Origin: Tribonema minus
Lineage: Eukaryota > Sar > Xanthophyceae > Tribonematales > Tribonemataceae
DNA: 64,000 bases
NCBI GenBank assembly: GCA_017506865.1
Contig: JAFCMP010000390.1
Location: forward strand, 1 to 64,000
Reading direction: 5' to 3'
In this document: positions 34,501-50,300 of the stretch, piece by piece
How positions within the stretch are numbered: the first letter of the stretch is position 1
Layout of the letters: each line of letters opens with the position of its first letter
The notes under the pieces: model-generated
Database searches by the model: none
What the model saw: the letters and a program-made list of their open reading frames with translations, nothing else
Told to the model about the DNA's origin: nothing
Program-made: the position numbers and the translations under genes

Positions 34501-36637
34501 GCTTGCTGCCGCGTTTGTGCTGCAGGAGTGATCTGATGCTGCCGCCGGCTGCCGTCGACGCTCAGCATGGCTACTCGCTGTGGTGAAACCTCTCACAGAT
34601 CCAGCCCTTTGCGTGTGCCGCCCTGCTGTGCCTTTCATGCACTCATGCCGCTGAGGCAGCGCGACCGCAGTACCAACTGTCTCACGTACGCCTTCCAGCG
34701 ATGCTGACGATGAGGAAGTACGATCCAGCAAACATGCTGCGCGCCCAGTGTTTAAACAAAACCGCTGGAACTAACCGCAGCCATGCTCAACATGCGCACA
34801 ATGAACGCATTTCGCTGTGCCCGCCGACCTTGAACGCCATCCACGTCGCGCTCTGCCCGCAGCGTCACGTCGGACGTCATCGCCACGCTCCGCCCCGGCG
34901 CCGCTGCGCAGCTGCTGGCGACGGCGCGCGTGCCGCGGCGGCTGCTGCGCGGCGCACCGCTCACGCTGCCGCTGCTGCTGCACTGCGCCGGCGGCAGCAC
35001 CGCCGGCGGCAGCGACACTCAGCACCCCCCGCAACGGCGCGCTGTCCCCTGCGGCAGCGTCGCCGTCTCCGCGGCGGCGCTGGTGGGGCTCACGGACGCT
35101 GTGGCGGATGAACAAGCGCAGCACCCGCTGCCTCCGCTGGCCGCTGCGCCGCCGCCGCTGCCGCCGCGGCACTGGCGCGCGGCGACGCTGGCGCTGCGCT
35201 CGCGCGCGCGCGGCCTGACGGACCTGCCCTCGCAGCTCGGCGCGCTGTCGCGGGGCGCGCAGGGGCGCCTGTTTGCGCTGCGCGCGCGGCTGGCGGCGCG
35301 GGTGCACTGCCGCACGCTCGCCACCCTCAGGTGCGTGCCTAGAGCGCGCATGGACGTACGTCATCGCGCTGCAAACGGCGGGTGCGCGGGCGGGGGAGCA
35401 GTGCTGTGTCCATGCGCGATCGACAAGAGCCGCGTCGTGGCGCCTGCAGCGGCTCTGTCGTCGCCCAGGCGGCACATCATGCTTGTGATCGCGGTGCGCA
35501 GGGGAGTCTCGCGGCGTGGCACGCTGCAACGTCGGCAGCGCAAACAGCACGTGCTCGCCTGCAAAGTGGCATCAGCGACGGCGTTTCCGCGCACGGCCGC
35601 CCGCGCATGCGGCCGCTGCGCACCCCTTGCACAGCTGCAAGCGGCCCGAGCGATGCGTGGGACAGCCGCAATGACGGCTGGCCGACGACTGCTGCTCGAC
35701 GGCGCCGCTGCACTCATGCACGTCCTTAACGAGGCAGCCCACCTGCAACTGCCTGCATTCGATGTTGCTGATCAGGCATGTCACTGCGTTGTCGCTGCCG
35801 CGCAGGGTCCACGTCAAGGACGCTACGCTGCTGGCACCGCTGCTTCAGGTGATGGCGACTCATCGGTGGCTGTAGGTACCAGCATGCTTCGTTTCTTGTG
35901 TCGCTTACTCCCGCGTGTACCGCAATACCTCACAAGTACTTTGAATGTTGAACAAGGTCGCAACTTTGTCCTGCGCTGTGATGGTGTACTGGCATGTCAC
36001 TCAGCGAAGAGGGGACTGCAAGCATGGCACTTCAAATCACGCCGCAGCAGCATGGCAATGAGGTTTGTCGTAGCTTTCACAGTCCTGAGGAGTCTCTCAT
36101 CACAGCAACAGGTGCTGGTGTGGCTAGACGTCACATTGCGAGCCTTCGCGCAATGATGAGCGTTGAGGCGCTTGACGGGCAATGCGTGCTTGACATCATG
36201 CACAGGCGATGTGCGCTGACTGCTTGTCAAGGCCATGCCGGACCTCCTGCCTACGTTACCCGGCATGCGGCTCACTCGAAATAGTTGCTCGAGTGCCTGC
36301 ACCGCTGGCCGCCGCACCAGCGCGCAGCGTCGTGCCACCGATGACGACGGCGCGCTGCCGCCCTGGGCTGACGACCGCGTCGTGATCTGTTCCGCTGCAG
36401 GCCGTGCGGCAGCTGCTGCCTGCGGATGTCAGCTTGAGCGCGCACCCCTGCGATGCGCGTCTGCTAGCCTTGGCGGCAGACGGCCTGACCGGCATTGAGG
36501 CAGAGCTGCCGGGTGCACGCGCGGCGCCCGCTTCTGGGGCGTACGACACCGGCGGCGGCGCGACGCGCAGCAGTGAGCGCCAGGCGCACACCGACCTGTG
36601 CGCCGCGCGGCTGGTGTCTGCATTCGCCGCGCTGTAG
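31533..36637 (+). CDS. FANCB/FAAP100-like Fanconi anaemia core protein (tentative)
   Basis: Probable homolog of FANCB, a core subunit of the Fanconi ubiquitin-ligase module that acts on DNA crosslinks. Exon 1 (31533-33521) encodes 663 residues. Residues 1-450 look like a divergent beta-propeller, with VTCEASDGTEPQCPLQL, a WQLLDGPAVVSVSPL block and VADFLGTGRQQVAVV, which resembles FANCB's DDFIGSGTEQVLLLF. Two basic clusters follow (SSKKRKKGR ~463, PSKKKQKKRR ~519; possible nuclear signals), then a Gly/Ala insert and a coiled coil (580-663). Exons 33995-34278 and 34863-35330 are beta-rich, as expected of the C-terminal sandwich; 36401-36637 ends the protein (VRQLLPADVSL...). Phase requires at least one more exon between 35331 and 36400, not resolved. 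The order propeller, coiled coil, beta domain fits FANCB and its paralog FAAP100 equally. Confidence 0.45.
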
Positions 36638-38021
36638 CTGGCGGCGTGTGCTTGGGTTGTATTTGGCTGTGTGCATATTGGCTGCACTTGTGCGGCAGAT
36701 TGCAGCTGAACAGGGGCTCTGTTGCGAGTGAGTAGTGACAGTTCCCTGGCATCGTGCCGATCTGAAATGAAATGCGTTCAGTGTCATGACATGCAGTGTG
36801 CTGTTGCTTGGTTTGCACAGTATGCACTGTGGTGTACATGTTCATGCATCGCAAGGTGTCAAAATATGTGTAATGTACTGGTCACCATGACACGTAAAAC
36901 TGAGCGATCGAGATGCTTGTGTTTAGCTGGTCACCACGTTACATTATCACTGAGCACTGAGGCTCACTCAAAATCAAGCATGATGTCTTATGTAGGAGCT
37001 TGCCATTGACACGTTGCATGCAAGGCACCAGGCACACAAATGACATCATCCCATGCAGGGCCTGATGTTTGATAATCTTGACCTCTCAAAGATGACAGGG
37101 CAAGAGTCAGGCGCCGGCACACTGAGCAGTAGATGAACAAGCATCTTGTGCAATATACACATTGCTGAACAGGGCAACAGCTTGACTTGTGACTTGGGCA
37201 TCTTCACTGGGGTGGTTGCCGTGAGCAATGAAGAATAAGACGCCACAAGCAGGCGCTGGGGTGGTTGCCGTGAGCAATGAAGAATAAGACGTCACAAGCA
37301 GGCGCGATGCGCTCATGAGCACATCAAAGCAGGGAAGCACAAAAGAACACCGGGGCATAAGAGGCTACACATCACACAATTAAGAAAGGGGCTATATTGA
37401 TGCAGCAAGGATTAGTTCGCAGTGGGACCAATGCAGCTCTCCGGCTGGACATTGTTGAAATGCGTCAAAGACAGTTACTCTTACGTCTGCGAAAGCCACC
37501 GACTGACATGCGTGCCGATTCAACCACGCTTCTCACCATGGACCGCATGGGACGCACGCGAAGCGAGGGTGGTCTGCACCCACACAACCGCAAATTGCGC
37601 GCAGGACTGCGGCAGCCAGTGACTGCGTCCCGATGTAATGCGAAAAGTGCGCCAGATACCTACCTACATGTGGTTACACGCCGCCCCCCGTGGTTGCAGC
37701 AACACCCAAAAGCTGCCAACACATTGAAGGAATGCGGTCACAATGCCGCAGAGTCCGCGCCAGTACCTTGGCGACAGCAGCAGCGCGCGCAGCACACCCC
37801 ACCACTCGCACACCCTCGCTCAGCCGTGTAAGAGTGTAGACAGCGCTGCTGCCGCACGGCCGCGCCGCCAGTGCTTCAACGGTATGCGCGAGGCAGCGCG
37901 TGGCCTGTGGCCAGCTGCGTCAACTTCGCTGGCGCCACCCACACTCAGCGCCGCACTCCAGGGCCCGCGCACGCAGCCGCCCGGTACCGGACCCGGGGGC
38001 AAGGGCGCGCAGCGGCGTGCC
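36638..38021. other. Spacer between convergent FANCB-like and MDR genes
   Basis: About 1.4 kb holding both 3' UTRs and a 49-bp tandem repeat. An open frame near 37397-37831 has no family resemblance. Confidence 0.5.
37207..37304. repeat. Tandem repeat, 49-bp unit x2
   Basis: Two consecutive copies of a unit containing GGTGGTTGCCGTGAGCAATG, differing at one or two bases. Confidence 0.9.
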
Positions 38022-42588
<4,567 letters not shown>

Positions 42589-43699
42589 GTTTTTCAGTAC
42601 TGGGTGCCGGTTTGGCCTTCATTTGCTGCTTCCTTGCTCGGCCTCATCGAAGCTTAAATTCTTTGAAGTTCGGGCCATTGAACTTGAAGTTTCCGGGTTG
42701 TGCACTTTATGATTATATGCTGATGCACACAGGCCATAGAGCACCCTAAGCTTGACGCATAAAGTCTGAAAAGTCACTAGTGGTCGCCAATGTGGTTCAC
42801 ACATGCCAAAACGGCGGCTAACAACAAGATAGATGCCATCCCCTTGTACACGGGGCGCTCTGACGTGTAGGCAGGTTCTCACAGGCACACATTCTAAAGA
42901 TATGCTCGTGCCATAATCACGCACAGCTTGTGACAAAAAAATTCGCGTGTAGTGACTTCAAATGAAGTGCACAATCTTAGAAGGCATACTGGCATGCCAC
43001 AATAAGGACCTGCACCCATGCTGCAAATTAGAGCCGAATCTTAACATAAGCAAGTGGTGGAGGCAATACGCACAGAGCAGGCAACGCATATGATATGTGC
43101 CGACTTTTAATAGGGTGTCGTGCTTGGAGACCATTCGTCAACACAGATAGAACGACGCAGGTACAAGAAGTCGCATGCAAATTTGTTTTCTGCAGCTCTC
43201 CGGTACCTGAGACTGCCAATGACGATCATGATCAGCCCACGAACAGCACAAAAGATGACCGTACTGCTTGCACAAGCGCAGTATGGGCACTGCACAACCA
43301 GGTGACATGATCCGACAGGCTGGTTGATTTTGCACGTGGTCTACTTGAAGAGTGGGACAGCGCTGAAACCAGCCACACATCACATGCTTCCTTCACAACT
43401 GCATTGCAGATGCCGACGGCAGCCGAGATGTGCATGGACAAGAGGCAATGCCATGTATCATTTACATCCGTCAATGCTGCCGTGATCCCCATATAACGCC
43501 TGCGCATTGTGCGGCAATCACCCGTGCTCGACCGGCCCTGGGGCACCCATCAAGCGCCGCACTATAAAAGCGTAAGTGTACAAGAAACCAGGTCCTCAAT
43601 GTACAAGACACCAACTCCTCTCGTCCGACTAATCGCTGAGCTCCACCATGTATGCACAAGTTGATTAAACTATAGACAGACACATCGCCATGCCGCTGC
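42589..43699. other. Spacer between MDR promoter side and SDR 3' end
   Basis: About 1.1 kb between two minus-strand genes, moderate GC. Holds the MDR promoter and SDR 3' UTR; no further gene seen. Confidence 0.5.
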
Positions 43700-46313
43700 T
43701 CAAGCCTTGAGTCTCCACCCCCCGTCTATCTCGTGCACGCTGCCCGTGATGAAGCGTGCCTCGTCCGACGCCAGGAAGCACACCAGCGCGGAGACCTCGT
43801 TGGAGGTGCCGGCGCGGCCAACGAGCGACACGGGCGCCGCAAAGTCGTGGTAGCCCTGCTCGGTCATGCCTTCGCCCATGAGCTCCGTCCTCACGATGCC
43901 CGGCGCGACGCTGTTGACGCGTGTCTTGTGCTTGCTGGCCTCGATCGCCTGTAGACAAGCGTGACCGGGCGGTGTGAGCAAGCACCGCTTCGTCGCGACG
44001 GCGCAAGCCAAGGCCTGCGCCACTGTCAGGCATGCTCTCCTGACATCCCTCATCAACAGCTGGTGCGCCGCAAAATGTATGCCAAGGCAACTCGCTGAGA
44101 GTATGTGTGCGCAAGTACGCATGCTTCACGTGCCTCGCAGATGTCGGTGCAAGGCAGCAATCACACAGCAACGCCGTCCCCGTGCTCACGTACCGCGTAG
44201 CGCATGATCATGTCGGCGGCCGCCTTGCTCCCCGCGTACAGCCCAGCGCCCGTGAACGTTGGGTTCGCCGGTGCGCGCAGCCCCATGCAGCTGGAGTTGA
44301 CGACAACGCTGCCGCCGCCGCCGCTCCTCTCGATGGCGGGCAGCACGTGCTTCAGTCCGAACGCCACGCTCTTGACGTTGGCGTCGAATATCTGTAGTGA
44401 GACAGTCAAGATGGACGGTGGCGAGATTGGAGAAGAAAGTCATGGGGATGCATGCATCTGCGAAGGCAGTAGCTCGGCACACCTATGACAGCAGGACAGA
44501 GGCGCCCAGGGGGCAGCCGCGTTGTAGGCCTGGGGCCCGCCGACCGGCAAGCGTGACATGTGCATGGTGCTACAGACGTGCCGAGACCGCTCAGAACAGG
44601 GCTCAAAGCTGAGTGTGTTGATGTACATGCTGTCATCAAGCCTGCGCGCATGACATGAGCCGTTCTAAACTAATTCTATTTGGTTACAAACGCACCTTGT
44701 TGAAGAGCTCCTCGGTCACCTGCACACACCAGTAGAACAGACAGCAGTCGATGGAGAAATGTGAGTGGCACAGCCACAAGGGGGATCACAGTACATGTGA
44801 ATCACGCTGAAAGCATGCTGCAGGCAGCCGGCTGCATCAGCGGTAATACATCCAGCATGTGGGACAGCTCTTTCCAGACCTTGTGTATGACAGGTGCTGC
44901 TGCACACACAGACACCCCTTGACATGATCGATGGTTGTTGAAGCACCATGTACTGCGCCGGGCTGTTTGCAACTACTTCGAAGTATTTGCAAAAATTCCG
45001 TGCCGCTTTGCAGCATGTCCTCATTCGTCGCTTGGCTACATGTTTGCTGCAGTTGCTGCGCGCAACTCTGTTGACATATTGGCCTATGCAGCTGTCATCG
45101 CATCCAGCAGAGCCGCGGATGCTTGCGTCACGTTCATGCAATGGGACAGCATACGTACCTGATCAACAGGTGCACCTCCATACGTCCCGGCATTCAGGAA
45201 TGCGACGTGCAGCTTGCCATACGTCGACAGGGCTGCCTTCACCATCTCCTCATTCGCGGCATCGGTGGACACATCTGCTGCCACTGCAAGCACGTCCCCA
45301 CCTGCAGCCTGAGCGTGCAGATACAGCCAAGCTTGCGTGAGTGTTCGCATGCGAGCATAACTCAGGATCACATGTGTGTATATTTGTCACAATGAACGTG
45401 ATGCTTCACGGCTGTAACTTGACGTCAGTTTGCGTGAGGTTTGCATGCGAGCAGACTTCAGGATCACATGCACGTATCTTTTGTCACAACAAACGTAATG
45501 CTTCAACCTTGATGTCAGCGTGCATGAGGGTTCGCATATACGAGCAGAACTTAGCATCACATGCACATAACTTTTGTCACAACGAATGTTCTTGCTACAC
45601 GGCTGTACCTTGATGTCAGCTTGCGTGAGGGTTCGCATGCGAGCAGAACTTTGGATCACATGCACGTATCTTTTGTCACAATAAACGTGATGCTTCACGG
45701 CTGTACCTTGATGTCAGCTTGCATGAGGGTTCACATATACGAACAGAACTCAGGATCACACGCACATCTTGATGTCAGCTTGCATGAGGGTTCACATATA
45801 CGAGCAGAACTCAGGATCGCACGCACATAACTTTTGTCACAATGAATGTTCTTGCTACACGGCTGTACCTTGATGTCAGCTTGCGTGAGGGTTTGCATGC
45901 GAGCAGAACTCAGGATCACAATAGTGGAGAACAGCAGCGGTTTACTGCGTTAGCTTCACGGCTGTACCTTGATGTCAGCGGCGGCTGCCTCCAGCTTATC
46001 CTGCGTCCTGGCCACCATGACCACTTGGGCGCCCTCTGCTGCCAGCTGGCGCGCAGTTGCTAGGCCCATGCCAGATGAGGCGCCAGTCACAAGAGCTACC
46101 CGGCCTTCAAAGCGCTGAGGGGTGGAAGGCAATTGCAATATTTTGTGAGGACGACTTGCAGGACCTACTCAGGTGGTGCGCTGTAAATTAATTACTTTGC
46201 AGTGGAAGTGGCAGCGACGAGCAGAGCAGAGAAAGCCAGCTAGGATGCTATCCGGTCTGGATCGATCATTGGCAGCTCAGCCTCAGCCCAGAGCCCACCT
46301 TGCTAGCCGCCAT
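43700..46313 (-). CDS. Classical short-chain dehydrogenase/reductase (SDR)
   Basis: NAD(P)-dependent oxidoreductase, 260 residues in six exons, all phase 0: 46313-46299, 46114-45968, 45308-45159, 44719-44696, 44391-44194, 43948-43700. Motifs are in order: TGASSGMG cofactor site (15-22), ADVS (cofactor-side Asp), NAG (93-95), NSS (catalytic Ser 145 or 146), YAGSK (Tyr164, Lys168), and NSVAPGIVRTEL. The end is GSVHEIDGGWRLKA, as in 3-oxoacyl-ACP reductase-like SDRs. No targeting peptide is seen, so it is probably cytosolic. Exon 1 has only five codons and exon 4 only eight (VTEELFNK); the latter is needed to complete the helix before the NVKSV segment. The second intron is mostly tandem repeats. 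Substrate cannot be told from sequence. Confidence 0.9.
45412..45980 (-). repeat. ~100-bp tandem copies of SDR exon 2 end and donor
   Basis: The exon end GCTGACATCAAG with its GTACAGC donor (real end 45968) recurs with exon-equivalent ends near 45868, 45767, 45706, 45608, 45507 and 45418. Most spacings are 98-101 bp. The 45767 copy has lost the GT, others keep it. Units share a TTTTGTCACAA(T/C) block and a CGCATGCGAGCAGAACT-like block. Confidence 0.92.
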
Positions 46314-47379
46314 GATGAAGTGATTTCGGTCAGAAGGGTTCGGTGAGGGTGTGATGAATGAACCTGATGGAGGATGCTGCCGGCGAGCCTGTGCGACTGT
46401 GCCAGGGGGGGTGGCCGAGGCTCGGGTTAATATACGAGTCACTGTGAGAATAAACATGTACTGATGTGTACTCTGCGAGATTACTCGGCCAGATCCAGCC
46501 CGTAGCAAAATGTGCCTTACCAGCCCAGTAGTGTAGCAAGATGTGCCTTATTTTTGCCCAAAACTTGGTAGCTCAGCCACGTGATGCTCATTGGCACGTG
46601 TTGCATTCACAGCAACTGCCAGACAAGTGCACGAGTTGGTGGCAATAGGACAGCACAGAGGAGACAACTTGGCCTTGCGAGGGTTGTCAACATTGTGTGT
46701 TTGTTGTTGGTTGTGTGTGTAGATCGGGAACAAATCAGAGGAGACAGATCAAATGGCACGCGTATGTGTGCAAAATGCTGCAGCGGGCTGCCACATCAGC
46801 AGTGGAACAGCAGCTTGGACGGCAGCGCGAGCCGTCAATAGTCGAGCGTACACGCGCTTTGAGGACCAGAAACGCACCCAGATAAACAACAGAGCCGACC
46901 GCAAACAGCAGGCAGCTGCGTAAGCATGTGCAGCTTCAGCCCCAAGGCGATCATGCGGCGCTCCTGACCAGAGTCCGCCAACGCTGTGCACATGCACTGA
47001 TCGCCCGCAGCCCTGATGCAGAGTGATGCAACAGCGACGCTGGTGCACTGACGAAGCGGCAGCAGCGCGTGCCATCACGCCCTTGTCTGACAGTGAGTAC
47101 CACCGCTCCGCGCGCCGCCTCGGCTGAGATAAGGCTCTCAAATCGTCATGGCGCAGCTGCCTCAAAGCATGCCGCACACATGGACACAGCCCCCACACGA
47201 GCCCGCAGCAGCGTGCCGCAAATGGCGAACGCAACGCTCCCCGCCGTGGCGAGCCCGTGCGCTGACGCCGCGCTCCATGGCTCTCAAGTAGCTGCAACCG
47301 ACGCTGCTGCCCCACACGGCGCGTGCGCGCGTGCATCTCGCGAGAGACATGGAAGGCTCCGCTGCGGCGCTGTTCAACA
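46314..47379. other. Spacer between SDR promoter side and ZNG1 3' end
   Basis: About 1.07 kb between minus-strand genes. Long open frames occur in the GC-rich part (46750-47380), but none resembles a known protein or joins ZNG1, so they are read as untranslated. Confidence 0.5.
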
Positions 47380-50300
47380 TCATGCGTCGGCGCCGCCCTC
47401 CTCAGCGGCGGCGCCGTCCGCTGCTGACCCATCGTCGGCCGCCAGCGCCCTGCGCAGCGCCTGCTCTATCCACTCCTTGTCCAGGTCGTAGCCGATGAAG
47501 ACGATCTTGCTGTGGCGCGGCGGGCCCGCGGCGTCGGCGGCGGCGGCGGCGGCGGCGCTGCCGTCGTCGCTGCTGTCATCCGCGTCGTCCTGGACTGCGT
47601 CAGGCCAGAGGTGCGGCGTCGGCTCGCAGACGATCTGCTCATGCACGCCCTGGAAGACGTACTTGTTGGGCTGCCCCGCAAAGCTCAGCACGCCCTGCGG
47701 CGCGCGCGTAAGAAAGCGAGCGGTGGCAGCGATGAGCATTGGTCGCTGCTGCGAGAAAGGCTGCAGGAATGTCGCCTCTGTCGCACACAGACAAGTTACA
47801 CCATCTACGGCTTTCCCTTGTAGCGCCACAGTGACTGCGTGAGTTGCCAGATGTAGAGTGCTGTCGCAGTACATCCCCGCCTATACGCCATGGAAGCGCA
47901 CCTGGAGCACTATGTGCAACAGCAGCGCGCTCCCTCCTCCCCAGCGCTGACGGCACGTGTAGCCGCACCCCGCTGGCACGCACCCCCCCCTACGCTCGAG
48001 CGTGTCCGCACATCCTTGCCCGACGCAGTCCTAAGCACACACACTCGTGCGCATGCGCACCTTGCAGCGGTACATGTCCGCGGCCTTGCGCTCCATGAGG
48101 TCCGCCATGAACTCGTTGAAGAGCGCGACGTCCAGCGACCCCGGCAGCGTCAGGCCGATGCTGCCGACCTTGGTGTTGTGGCGCGTCGCGACGACGCTGC
48201 CGAGCGGCGCCGCGCGCTTGTGCGCCGCCCCGTCGCCGTCGCCGTCCGCCTTGCGCTTCTCGCCGTGCGCGTCGTGGCCGTGGTCGTGGGCGTGGCCGCC
48301 GTGGCCGTGGTGGTCGTGGCCTGCGGCGGTGGACGAGGTGGGGGCACGCGCGCGCTCAGCAAAGGGGTGGCTTCGCCGCGTGCAGCGCAGCGAGCGGCGT
48401 TACACGTTCACGCCGGGGCTTTGCCCGTGCCTGCAATTCGCACGCCGGAGCGGGGGCGAGCTGCGCGGGACGAAGGCGCGCTGCCGCGACCTGTGAACTT
48501 CAACTTGAAGATGACTTCAACTTGAAGATTCGCAAAACTAAGAATGACCGCTCCCAGCTCCGCGGCATGCAACGGCACCCTCCATCCACCGCTGCCGCCG
48601 ACGCACCGTGGTCATGGCTGCAGCCCGCGTCTCCGCACGCGTGCGCGCCCCCGCCGCCGCCCGCAGCTGCGCCTGCGTCCTCCGCAGCGTGGCTGTGGCC
48701 GTGCGCATGCCCCGCCGCCGCCGCTGCCCGCTGCTGCGCCTCCTCCGCTGCCTTGGCCTCCGCCGCCGCCTCCGCCTCCAGCAGCTCCAGCGTGCGCTCC
48801 AGGTTGAAGCTGGACAGGCCCAGCAGCTGGGGGGGGGGGGGGGGGGGGGGGTGTGTGTGGGGGGGGGGGGGGCGAGGGGGGGCGTACCTTGAGGCGATTC
48901 AAGACTGGTGTGGGCGTGGGTACAGATGCTTGCGGCCGTCGTGGCAGATATACACGCCTGCCATGGCGGCCGGTGTCATCATCGGTGGTAGCACGGTCAC
49001 TGACAGGCTTCGCTTGGGTATTGCTTCCAGACGGTATTATTGTTGATGTGCAGCATTGTGCGCTGCTCACCAGTGCTTGAGAGAGTAAAAGCGACAGCCT
49101 GCTCTGTGCCCTACTGAGCTCTAATTGCCTGTCGGAACCAGACCGGGTCAGTGCGCCAACACTCCTACAGCGGACAGCTGCAGAACATGCACAATTTCAA
49201 GCAGCCTGGCAGTTGGCGCTGCTCAACTGGCGCATGGGCGCAAGGCCGAGCGTTGCTGCCCTGTAAGCACCCACCTGCTTGATTGGCGCCCGTGACTTTT
49301 GCGTCTCTATGATTTCCGCAAAGGCGTTGACTTGCGATATGTGCTTCTTTGCCAGCTCAAGCTCCTCCTTGCTGACCAGGTCTGTCTTGTTCAGCAGAAT
49401 CCTGCAATGGAAGCGTCAAGTCGGTGCACAGCGCTTCATGAGCAGGGCAGGTCATGTAGTCGGCACGTAGCGCATTGTAAAGTCCACCAATAGAAGGACA
49501 ACAGCCAACCGAAGAAGAGTTGCATGGCAACGCAGCTTGCGTCTTGCAGCTGACGAGCAGCCGGGTACTCGAGGCTTCTAGAACTGTGATGTGAACAGTG
49601 CCAGCAGGCATGACAACATGTATGGTCTATGTAGATGTTGTACATGCCCGCTACTGTCTAAAACAAGTTTGCTGCCCGGCTCCAACAACTGCACCCTCTG
49701 ATCTGCCCTTCTGTCACCCTGACCAACTTGAGTCTGCCTAGTTCAGCGCATGAAGCAGATGCAAATGTACCCCGGGCATTCCAGGCGCCGCCGCCTCGGC
49801 ATCCTGCGCAGCGCCGACATCACCGCTGCACGCCCGCAGACGACATGTATGTACGCACGACACAACCCGTACAGCACGTGCAAGGCGTCAGCAGCTGGAC
49901 TGCAGCATGGCGCAGGGAGTTGGCCATCGCACCGCCGCGTGCGTGGCAGCGGCGCTCATCAGCGCACCTGTCGGCGAAGGCCAGCTGCTGCGCGGCCTCG
50001 TTGACCTTGCCCACGTCCTCCGGCGGGGGCTGGCGCTGCAGCTGCTGGCCGATGTGCTTGGCGTCGACGACGCAGATGAGTGAGTCCACGCGGTAGAAGT
50101 CGTTGATGTCCTGGTCCAGGTTGAACGTGCTGCGGCGGTCGAAGGAGGCGCGCGGCGCGTGTGGGGGGTTGCTTGAGACGCAGAAGCGCAGTGTGCGGCG
50201 TGTTTCGCGGTGTTGTGGTGATGCTCAATCCACCAACAGGCCGCTAATGGTGTCTCTTGTACAAGTCACCAGTGACGGAGTCCGTGCAGTGCAGGCTCAT

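Noticed and set aside
37397-37831. 144-residue plus-strand open frame between convergent genes
   Set aside because: No conserved motif, no splice context, and amino-acid use like random GC-rich sequence.
46749-47432. 227-residue minus-strand open frame
   Set aside because: Overlaps the end of ZNG1 in another frame. No family resemblance; likely 3' UTR.
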